Source: Closterium sp. NIES-65 (Eukaryota; Streptophyta; Zygnematophyceae; Desmidiales; Closteriaceae). Taken from it: DNA of 64,000 nt. The notes under the pieces are model-generated. The model was given only the letters and a program-made list of their open reading frames with translations. It ran no database searches and was not told the origin of the DNA. Below, one piece after another: positions 56,301 to 64,000 of this stretch (the stretch's first letter is position 1; every line of letters begins with the position of its first letter). The DNA lies in NCBI GenBank assembly GCA_948144175.1, contig CANXME010000562.1, forward strand, positions 26,887 through 90,886, written 5' to 3'. Position numbers and translations under genes: made by a program.

Positions 56301-59300
56301 ATGCCCCTGCCACTGCCACAAACAGCAGTATTATCACATTTGCTATTGTCATACCCATCTGGAAATTGGCGCTCTGCAAGGGCAAGAGCGGAAACGGACG
56401 AGAGGGATAGTGAACAGAAGCAGAATAGAGGGACACTTGAGTGAAGCAGTACAATCACAGGGTTAAATATCCAACAAACAAAGTACCCACTGTCCCAAGA
56501 ATCGGAACTTGTTTCCTGTGCCGTCAAGCGAGGTTCAGGAAGGTGCTGAGCTGGCAGCCCGGCAGCCCGTCCCTGCTTCCAGGCTGCCAGCTCAGCACCT
56601 TCCTAAACCTCGCTTGACGGCGTAAGAGACACGTTCTTATTCTCAGGGTTGATTCCCTTGCCACCTTATCCTCATCTGGATATTGGCGCTCTGCAAGGCA
56701 AGAGCAGAAAGAGAGCGGAGGGATGTTGCAACGTAAGGAAGAAAAGAAAAGTGAAGAAAACAGACAGACACACGAACAGCACAATCACAATCGCTACTAT
56801 CTTCCTCCTCCTGCGTCTTCTCCCCCTCTTCTGCCCCGAGCTCAAGCACTCAGCCAACGTCTTTTCAATCCATTGCTAGAGCGGCGGTTTCTGAACGGCT
56901 CAAGTGCCTTGTGTTGTTGCACTGCTTAGGATTGGAGGAGGAGGAGTGGATCGGACTGCTTGCCGTCTGAGCTAAGTTGGAGGAGCTTAGGGTTCAACTG
57001 AATGACAAATTTTCAGATGAAGCGGTGGCGAGAAGCAGACTGGATGCGCTCACTAGATTCACAGTCAAACTAGTGAGCGCATCCAGTCTGCTTCTTGCCA
57101 CCGCTTCATCTCAAAAGTTGTCATTCCGTTGAACCCTAAGCTCCTCCAACTTAGCACAGACGGCAAGTAGTTCGATCCACTCCTCCACCTCCTCATCGAG
57201 AAATTGACACTTTGTTATGAAGAGAAACAAAAGAGAGGGAAGTTAAACAAAAGAGAGGATACTGAACAAAAGACGGTTAGAGCCCACGTAAAACATACTC
57301 ACAAACTCACACCCCAGGTGGCGCTCTGCCTCATATTCGTGAACGCAGCTACCTGATGCCGGCAGACAGCAGCGCAGTGACGAGAGCCACCATAAAGGCA
57401 GCACACGGAGGGATCCAACACTATAGTCAGTCAACGCACCTCTTTAATGCCGGCAGACAGCAGTACCGTCAAAGCAGCCACCATGATGGCAGCGCACGGA
57501 TCCAACACTATCATGGTGCCTGGGATGGGTAGGCGAGCCATCCTCCCACGTGTTGCCCTAAAACATACCTCTCAGACTCACGCCAATACAATCACACACC
57601 TCAGCAGTACCGTCTTCGCAGCCACCATGAATGCAGCACACGGATCCAACACTACAGTGGTGCCTGGGACTGGTCAGTCAACGCACCTCCTTTATGCCGG
57701 CAGACAGCAGTGCCGTCACCGCAGCCACCATGAGGGCAGCGCACGGATCCAACACTACAGTGGTGCCTGGGACTGGTCAGTCAACGCACCTCTTTAATGC
57801 CGGCAGACAGCAGTGCCGTCACCGCAGCCACCATGAGGGCAGCGCACGGATCCAACACTACAGTGGTGCCTGGGACAGGAAGGCGGGCAAGGATGAATGG
57901 CAAGCTGTCCGCCCCTCCCAACGCCGTTGCCTGAACAGGTGGTTGGGGGGCGTGGGGAAGTATGTGAGAGACGATAGAATGAATTAGGGAACGTATAGGC
58001 ATCTATGGAAAACAAGACAGGTAGGCGGGCCGGAGTTGAGTTGAGACAAGGCGTGCTCTCTGTCTGTTGGTCTGTCTGTTCGTTTTTACAAGGGTTAAGA
58101 AATGAGTCATGAAAGGACGCTACAAGATTGCATGCATGCATAGCTGAATGCACGAAACATCCCCAACACTTGCAAAATCGCCCCTGATTGTGCAGAATTA
58201 CCAGGTTCGGTGAAATGCCTCGAGCCACTGCTGCTCCACCCACGGTGTACTCGAGAATGAGCGCCCAGCCGATGAGCCATGCCACCCTGGTGACAGCAGC
58301 GAGGGGGGATAACAGAGAGACGCATTGAGAATTGCACAGATCGTGTGAATGAAGAATGCCTCGAGCCGAGCCACTGCTGCCCCACCCACGGTATACTCTA
58401 GAATGAGAGTCCAGCCGATCAGCCATGCCACCCTGATGGAGTCAGCAAGAGGGGACAACAGAGAGACGGTTGAAGTTGACTCACAAGTCAAAGATGCATT
58501 GACTGTGCAACACTCCTCGAGCCACTGCCACCCCACCAATGGAGTAATCAACTTCAATCACACTTCCCCCAACCCCACTCGCACTTCCCCCAACCCCACT
58601 CACACTTCCCCAACAGTCGTATATGCATAGTGGTAGGCACTCCCAGCGGACGGGCAGCGACTGGCAAATTCGGCAGCAGAAAGCAGCCAAGCCCGCCGCC
58701 ACGCCTGCTATGGTGGTGGAACCATCTACAACACTACCACACCCCCCAAGCACACTCACACTTCCCCGACGGTTGTGTAGGCGTAGTGATAATCTCTCCA
58801 GCGGACGGGCAGCAACTGGCAAGTTCGGCGCAGCAGAGAGCAGCCAAGCCCGCCGCCACGCCTGGTATGAGGAAGGAGAGTCATCTAGGCGCCTGCACTT
58901 ACACCTTTCCAGTCCCTGCTACCCAACCCACTCACACTTCGCCCACAGTTGCGTAAGCATAGTGATATGCACTGCCAGTGGACGGGCAGCGACTGGCGAG
59001 CTCAGCATAGCAGAGAGTAGCAAAACCCGCAGCCACAGTGATTCTACGTCCTCTCCCACACCCCTCAAGCACACTCACACTTCTCCAACTGTCGTGAAAG
59101 CGTAGTGGTAGGCACTCCCAGCAGAGGGACACTGGCTGGCGAGCTCAGCATAGCAGAGAGCAGCCAAGCTCGCAGCCACTCTTGCTATGACACTGAACCA
59201 GAGCGTGTTTTTTGAGAATTCTCAAAAAACACGTCTTGCTATGATACTCAACCATCTTCCACCTCCACACCCCCAAAAACACACTCACACTTCCCTCACG

Positions 59301-60851
59301 GTGGTGTATGAATAGTGGTAAGCACTGCCAGCAGAAGGGCAACGACTGGCGAGCTCAGCATAGCAGAGAGCAGCCAAGCCCGCCGCCACAGTGATTCTAC
59401 AGCTCTAACACACCCCCCAAGCACACTCACACTTCTCTGACTGTCGTGTAAGCGTAGTGATAAGCACTCCCAGCAGAGGGACACCGACTGGCGAGCTCAG
59501 CGTAGCAGAGAGCAGCCAAGCCCGCCGCCACGCCTGCTATGAGGAGGAAGGTGAATCGCCTGCATAACGGCCTGCACTACACCTTCCGCATTCCCCCATA
59601 CCACTCACACACACTCACACTTCCCCAACAGTCGTGTACGCGTAGTGATAGGCACTCCCAGCGGACGGGCAGCGACTGGCGAGCTCAGCGTAGCAGAGAG
59701 CAGCCAAGCCCGCCGCCACGCCTGCTATGAGGAAGGAGACGGGCAGCGCCGGTCCGGCCTTCTCCCGTGCCACTGTGCCAATGAGAACGTACACTCCCGC
59801 GCCTATGGTCGACCCCACTCCTGTTGTAGGTGCGGGAGAGAGGTGCAAGGGAGTGGTAAGTGTTGTAGGGGCAGAATCTGGAGCTGCCTGCTATGGGGAA
59901 GGAGAAGGGCAGCGCACACCCGGCCCTTCTCCCGTGCCACGGTGCGTTATGGTTGACCTCACCCCTGTGGTGGGTGGGTGGGATGGATGGGATGGGATGG
60001 GATGGGATGGGATGGGATGGGATGGGATGGGAGAGGATGGGACGGCAGGGGACGGGTTGGGGTGGGACGGGACGGGGCGGGACGGGATGGGATGGGATGG
60101 GATGGGATGGGATGGGATTGGATTAGACCAGATAGGATATGATTGGATGGGATAAAATAGGATAGGAGATGGGATCGGATCCGATGGTGTAGGATGGGAT
60201 GTGGTGTGATCAGGGTGTGACCCCGCCAGGCCGTTAGGCACGCGAGCACTCGTCTTAGAAAACGCCCGGATATCGGATCAGATCAAGCTCAGATCGTACC
60301 GAGTAGGGGAGTGGTTTGGAAGCGGAGACTTGCTCCTAGACTGGTTCAGACGGGATGGCTGGGGTCGGACGGGACGTAGTGGAAAGTAGCGCAAGCATGC
60401 TCGTTGTCTCAGCAGATCTCCGTTTGGAAATCCGGACCGTGACGGCCTGAAGCGCACCTAGTGGGATGGAGTCAAGCGTAATTACCGGGATGGAATAAGG
60501 CGTACCTAGCGGGATGAGCTGCCAGAACGTGAGGCACTTCGGAAGCGGCGCCGCCATGAGGTTCGTATGCGACTGAGAGTGCTTCAATCGGAACATCCCT
60601 CCCCACGAATTATGCCGGGTAAACCCCCCTCGCCTTGTAGTACCCGATCCTCCGCCATTCCCCGCTCCTCCGCGTTCCCCGCCGGATTCCTGAATCCTAC
60701 GGTAGCCGGAATCGTGGATCTGCGGTTGAGATCCCCATTGGGGGGATGGATGGTGCGGATACGCGCCACCAGCGCCAGTTCGATCTGACGGTTGAGAACT
60801 CCCGAGGGGAGTCCCACCGTGATGATCTAGAAAACCTCCACGGCGATCCAT
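47320..60851 (-). CDS. CAT: Cationic amino acid transporter (CAT), APC superfamily
   Basis: Membrane permease for basic amino acids; the membrane is not predictable here. Thirteen exons join in frame: 60851-60506, 59820-59619, 58286-58202, 57930-57790, 56373-56255, 55762-55666, 53409-53237, 52587-52521, 52167-52009, 51157-50229, 49892-49522, 49276-49201, 47542-47320, about 995 aa. Family blocks appear in order: [192 protein letters not shown], and the terminal [20 protein letters not shown] with [18 protein letters not shown]. Exon 10 adds a long Ser/Pro and Glu-rich loop (about 50560-50960). The N-terminus has about 95 extra residues. Introns are crowded with exon-edge copies, palindromes and foldbacks. 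Confidence 0.93.
47625..48060 (-). repeat. Copies of CAT exon 13 with two palindromes
   Basis: 47630-47735 is an almost complete copy of the exon 13 start ([18 protein letters not shown]). Shorter copies of its GCTTGCCCGACAGCACTAT side repeat to 48050. Palindromes at 47902-47933 (13-base arms, AGGTGACTTTTGA) and 47971-47994 (perfect 24 bp, GGTTTTTGAG arms around AATT) lie between these copies. Confidence 0.9.
48195..49150 (-). repeat. Copies of CAT exon 12
   Basis: At least four copies of the transmembrane block [18 protein letters not shown] with its donor lie near 48200-48260, 48830-48905, 48955-49015 and 49070-49150, each followed by TTGACTC-rich spacer. Confidence 0.9.
48573..48690. repeat. 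Foldback repeat in CAT intron 12
   Basis: 118 bp with inverted ends: ATCCCGGTGCACTTCTGTAG pairs with the complement of CTACTGAAGTGCGCTGGGAT (about 18 of 21 bases). The inner parts around ACGTGTAC also pair. No target duplication was found. Confidence 0.65.
49940..50175 (-). repeat. Copies of CAT exon 10 end / exon 11 start
   Basis: 50095-50170 repeats the Ala-rich end of exon 10 ([13 protein letters not shown]). Shorter copies near 49945-50060 carry AGTGAGTAA donors and the GCTTCCCGTTTCT acceptor side. Confidence 0.7.
51245..51580 (-). repeat. Copies of CAT exon 10 start
   Basis: Three copies of the acceptor and [15 protein letters not shown] near 51250-51315, 51400-51450 and 51530-51570. 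Confidence 0.85.
51700..51960 (-). repeat. Copy of CAT exon 9 end, CATGCT tandem and palindrome
   Basis: 51700-51775 repeats [20 protein letters not shown]. 51776-51885 is a tandem of CCCATGCTGTGCATGCTC units. A palindrome with 11-base arms (CGATTTTTGAG) spans 51895-51920. CATGCTCCCCATGCT flanks it on both sides. Confidence 0.85.
52455..52720 (-). repeat. Copies of CAT exon 8 edges
   Basis: The donor side is repeated near 52455-52500. The acceptor side (GAGAGCTGC to ACAAGGTACCTG) is repeated at 52652-52695. GTGAGGCGTCTCAAAG, a palindrome remnant, sits at 52637-52652 exactly between the two acceptor-side copies. Confidence 0.8.
52820..52925. repeat. 28-bp minisatellite in CAT intron 7
   Basis: Three to four units of CTCTCTTACACATATGCACA, then CTCTCACT. 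Confidence 0.8.
53440..53760 (-). repeat. Copies of CAT exon 7 start
   Basis: 53475-53570 repeats [20 protein letters not shown] with its acceptor. 53685-53755 is a more decayed copy. Partial copies of the exon 7 end ([13 protein letters not shown]) lie near 53120-53175. Confidence 0.88.
53826..54962. repeat. 45-bp satellite, about 25 perfect copies, each with a 26-bp palindrome
   Basis: Located in CAT intron 6. Each unit holds a perfect palindrome with 13-base arms AGTGTTTTGAGAC, followed by TCCTTCTTT and CACGTG within TTTCACGTGATAGT. I see no difference between units. The 45 bp period leaves about 390-codon open frames on both strands; these are artefacts. Confidence 0.97.
55450..55662 (-). 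repeat. 30-bp minisatellite next to the CAT exon 6 donor
   Basis: Seven units of GCATACATAGGCGAGTTCAC followed by TGTTCACTTA. CATAC at the start of the unit is the complement of the exon 6 donor GTATG, so the array begins at the splice site. Confidence 0.92.
56037..56056. repeat. Single dispersed palindrome
   Basis: GTTTTGAG, then ATGA, then CTCAAAAC, in CAT intron 5. Confidence 0.9.
56520..56621. repeat. Foldback with 40-bp arms in CAT intron 4
   Basis: Left arm 56520-56559 and right arm 56582-56621 are complementary at 39 of 40 positions, with a 22-base loop. The left arm starts GCCGTCAAGCGAGGTT. Confidence 0.92.
56935..57192. repeat. 120-bp inverted repeat of a Gag-like coding fragment
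   Basis: Arms 56935-57056 and 57070-57192, about 93% complementary by eye, loop 13 bases. Both arms read a related peptide ([20 protein letters not shown], then RSRLDALT) with one stop each. The pattern is similar to Copia Gag UBN2 domains, though not to the Gag of the element at 7983-15499. It lies in CAT intron 4. Confidence 0.85.
57345..57765 (-). repeat. Copies of CAT exon 4 end
   Basis: Four copies of [20 protein letters not shown] and the GTGCGTTGA donor region, near 57345-57430, 57450-57530, 57600-57675 and 57680-57770. Confidence 0.9.
58340..58560 (-). repeat. Copies of CAT exon 3
   Basis: 58345-58445 repeats nearly the whole exon ([20 protein letters not shown]). 58500-58550 is a shorter copy. 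Confidence 0.88.
58595..59560 (-). repeat. Six copies of the CAT exon 2 end
   Basis: Units of 150-180 bp carrying [20 protein letters not shown] and [11 protein letters not shown] plus the GTGAGTGT donor, near 58600-58715, 58765-58880, 58935-59040, 59085-59190, 59290-59395 and 59430-59545. Confidence 0.92.
59204..59233. repeat. 30-bp perfect palindrome
   Basis: Arms CGTGTTTTTTGAG around AATT. It lies between two copies of CTTGCTATGA-ACTGAACC within the CAT exon 2 copy array. Confidence 0.95.
59982..60120. repeat. GGGAT pentanucleotide tract in CAT intron 1
   Basis: About 130 bp of GGGAT and close variants (GGGAC, GGGGC). It is G-rich on the plus strand with quadruplex potential. Confidence 0.85.
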
Positions 60852-61407
60852 GCTGACCGATGCCTGTCCGCAAAAAAGTATCGGAGCGTACTCGTTACAA
60901 GAATTAAGCTCCTATCGGTGCATGGACTAAGCCCATAGGAGTTACTTTCCCACCATGATGCGCACAATCTGAAACAGCTTTGAATGCGGAGCGATTTCTA
61001 TCAATCTAGTGTGCGGCTGGCGGCGCGTGAAGCTACACGTCGATCAGAACAGCTTATAATTGAAAACTCCCATTCTACGGCTGTCTCGCGACTCGTTCAA
61101 ACGCGGCTATCTCCTGCCAGCGGGTGTGGTAAAGTAACCGACACAGTAAAGCGTGTCAATATGCTGGCGTGTCAAGAAGAGGTAGGTGCCAGCGCTAGCG
61201 GTTTCGGTTACACCAAGCAGGAGCTCCCTGCTGCTAAAGAGGCAGTGGCTTGTTCCACCGTTCGAAACGTCTCATTTCTCTGGTCTAGTTTCCATCGAGC
61301 TTGTCAGGAGAAGGATTTTGTCGCGCGATTGACGGGGAAACTGAAGTCGTTGTCGGAAATTTGAACAGAAAAGGTTGGAGCTTGTACGTGGCACGCGAAA
61401 TCATATT
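60852..61407. promoter_or_regulatory. CAT upstream region
   Basis: Non-coding sequence before the CAT start. No conserved box can be assigned. It ends at an inverted-repeat element. Confidence 0.4.
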
Positions 61408-62032
61408 GGCCCTGTTCGACAGGCTAACACCGACGGCCGCGGAATCCTCGCAGCTCTTTCGTTTTCACATTTTTTCCCACGGTCAGCCCGTAAAATGCGC
61501 AATTGGGGCATTAGCCCCCGCTAACCTGTTGGCAGAGTGTTAGCCTGTCGAACGCATCCGATAATTGACCCCTTCGCCCTCTCAGAAAGAACCGCGAGCC
61601 TTCCCGCACTGGCAAAGGTCTAGTCCTCGCCTAGCCTAACCCTCGCCACACAAAAGTGGGGTTTGCCAAAGGGCTCGCCAAGTGTTTGCAGTGGGGAAAC
61701 ACCCACTCCCTGGACTCTAAAATGGGGTCCTTGTGAACCCGTTTGGGCGGAAAAATCCTTGTGAGGCGAGCGATTTGTGGAGAAGGCCTTTTTTTTTTTT
61801 TTTTTTCCCGCGATGTTACCCAGACCCCTTTGGAAAGCGGCCCAGACTATTCTACTGTGCCCGCCAAAGGCAGGTTGAAGGGGGCGGGCAGCTTCGCCTA
61901 GTGGGCCCCGCTCCTTCTGGCTACTCACGAAGCTTCAGCGGTCGATCAGCTCGGAGAAGGTGCGGTGAGCCCTCCTCTTAACACTAACCTAACACTAACA
62001 CTTTGCAGAGTGTTAGCCTGTCGAGCAGGGCC
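61408..62032. mobile_element. Non-autonomous element with 23-bp terminal inverted repeats
   Basis: Left end GGCCCTGTTCGACAGGCTAA (61408-61430 in full) and right end 62010-62032 are complementary at 22 of 23 bases. A third copy of the inner 17 bases lies inverted at 61537-61553. No transposase frame was found. A clear target duplication was not found, so the exact borders are uncertain. A T18-20 run lies inside at about 61790. Confidence 0.6.
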
Positions 62033-64000
62033 TTGAGTCAGCACGCTGGGAGCTTCCTTGCTGGACAACTGGAGAAGCATGTGTTTTCGAGGGTTTCTGA
62101 TTGGTGGTTATGCCACATCAGCGTCGAGACACAATGCCATGCCACCCAAGTCTGCGTCAACGACACGAATGCATGACTCAACGCGTTCCTGGGCACCAAA
62201 CCCGATTAGACACGATTCGATTCAGCTGCGGCTGATTGGTAGAACACGGAACATATATTCATGGCATTCAAGTTCGATATACAGATAATATTTCATTCAA
62301 GGTGTACGTGAACGCAATCAGGGGGAATACATCTGACAGTGATAAAGATTCTCCTTCAGCCTCCGTACATTCCCAATCCTGACTGCAGCTCCAACTTGTG
62401 AAGAGTTGCTGGTGGAATAGAATCTCGGGATTATCACAGCAAGCAAGAAACAAGGGTGAGAAAGTAGGGTTAGCAAATCTTGAACTGTTACGAAAGGTTA
62501 CTGATGACTGAAAACATGAAAGCCAGAGCCAGAATCAGTCTCCCTGCCTGCACACATGTCAGCACCCAAGGGTAAGACTGGCTAGTGCAAGCTTTCCATG
62601 TTTTGAGATGTGTCGATTTCCTAAAGCTGCAAATGTGAGGGGCTTGACAAAGCCTGTAAAATGTGGGTCCCACAGTCTCCCAGCCTGTGCATGACTGAGC
62701 ACAGCACAGGACAGGAAACGGCAGGAAACCGGCTTGACTCAGTCATTCAAATGTGGGTCCCACAGTCTCCCAGCCTGTGCATGACTGAGCACAGGAGAGC
62801 GCCTTTGGTACAGCAGGACCCAATTCCCATCCCTGCCACTGCCGCCCATTGCTCCTCTCGCTCGTGCATGCCGTGTGGCACACAGAGAGAACGAGAGCAC
62901 AAGTGATGGCCGTGACTGAGAGGGGTGCTGGCTGATATGGGAGAGGTTGCGAGCGTGGAGCATGGGAAGCTTCCGAACATGCCACTGGGGCCCTCTCCGA
63001 AGGGATAGATGGGCAAACAGCGGGATGGACAGACGGATGGGCGGTCAGAGAGGGGAGTGGACGGACGGACAGCGGACGGTCAGCTGACAGACAGTGGGGC
63101 GGACAAGGAGGGAACCATGGAGTAGCAGAGTAGAACTAAAGTACGCACACATGGGTGTTTTGAGCATTCATCTAGACTTATACGCACTCAAATACACTTC
63201 TACTCGTTGGACAATCAAGCTTCATTCAACAATTCAACAGGAGGGGTAAGAAACCTGCGGGAGAGGATCAATCAGATCAGCCAGCTGTGCTTTTGAGTCG
63301 ACTCAAATCTCGACCCAAGATTAAACAATTGAGCAGGAGGGGTCAGACACTCTGGCCGGAGAGGACCAATCAGATCAGCCAGCTGAGTCTGTGGCCAGCA
63401 ACCAATCAGAGCAGAGGCAGAGACAGAGAAAGTCAAGAGAGGAGGAAGGGGATTGAGAATGAGAGAGATTGAACGAGAAAAATACTTCCCGTTCCCTCCC
63501 ATGCCCCTGTCTTCCGACCCTGAAACCTGCTGTCCGTTGCTCCTGTCTGCTTGGACACATGGCTGCAAACACGGCCGGTGATGGTCAGAATAAGTAGCTT
63601 TCATCATTCCCCTCTGCCATTCAGTAATCGATTCATTGATTCAGGTATTTATAATATTCATAAAAGATCGCATATACGCTTTAGAGGCGCACTTACAGAA
63701 GCGCCAAGGGAAAGGGTTGCAATAAGGAGGACATCGAGTAAGGGATAAACAAAAAGTCACAGCAGGAAAGTGGGCGAATGCAAAGGGGGCCAAAAGAACA
63801 AGCTCCTACATTGACTCAATAGACATCATGAATTCGATGCTTGTGCATGTTCAGAGAGCAACGGAGCGAAGTCAACAGGTGAACTTCAGAGACGACTCGT
63901 ATGTCATGACAGGCGGGTGGGCGAAAAACAAGGGGGCAAAAAAAGAGGTGCCGAAGGGCCGAGTTCAATAGGTGAACTCGCTAATAAACCAATCATATAA
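62033..64000. other. Unassigned right end
   Basis: No gene recognised. A 43 bp direct repeat starts at about 62659 and 62750 (ATGTGGGTCCCACAGTCTCC and onward). 63225-63385 holds two copies of CAGGAGGGGT to ATCAGATCAGCCAGCTG with the palindrome TTTGAGTCGACTCAAA (63292-63307) between them. The rest shows no coding signal I can support. Confidence 0.45.
63292..63307. repeat. Dispersed palindrome at a duplication junction
   Basis: TTTGAGTCGACTCAAA, perfect over 16 bases, between two copies of an about 65 bp segment. Confidence 0.9.

Overview
The window looks like nuclear DNA of a green-lineage eukaryote, most likely a streptophyte alga. A conjugating green alga such as Closterium is my inference and has not been tested by search. 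The reasons are spliced genes with GT-AG introns, land-plant-like LHCII genes, a plant-type augmin subunit, a plant-type cysteine-rich glutaredoxin-like protein, a CAT-type amino acid transporter, an organellar-type MnmA, and abundant transposons and tandem repeats. No tRNA, rRNA or CRISPR array was seen.

Layout. 1-5115: the 3' part of a Plavaka-type DNA transposon, with a spliced transposase and a second spliced gene that carries an in-frame TAG. 5116-18551: a light-harvesting region. LHCB copy 1 (+) is split by a 7.5 kb Copia retrotransposon with identical 137 bp LTRs and a perfect 5 bp target duplication, and it also has a one-base frameshift. A second, intact LHCB gene (-) faces it. A promoter-like segment is duplicated between them, and one of the two copies carries a 491 bp Harbinger-like MITE. 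20224-32046 (-): augmin subunit 5. 32808-41669 (+): tRNA 2-thiouridylase MnmA, divergent from augmin. 42669-46261 (+): N-myristoylated glutaredoxin-like protein. 47320-60851 (-): cationic amino acid transporter. 60852-64000: no gene recognised, one inverted-repeat element.

For the last four genes I built full splice models by hand (8, 8, 2 and 13 exons; about 1098, 851, 863 and 995 aa). All of them join in frame from start to stop, so these genes look functional.

The most unusual structure is shared by these four neighbouring genes. Exon-intron junctions are repeatedly and tandemly duplicated, so each intron holds 1 to more than 20 decaying copies of the adjacent exon edge together with its splice site. 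A family of short palindromes (TTTTGAG-N4-CTCAAAA, with longer self-complementary arms that differ between copies) is scattered through the same introns. The palindromes sit again and again at the junctions between duplicated copies, and some are amplified into perfect arrays. The LHCB genes and the transposons do not show this. I consider the palindrome plus exon-edge duplication pattern the best candidate for an undescribed process in this window.
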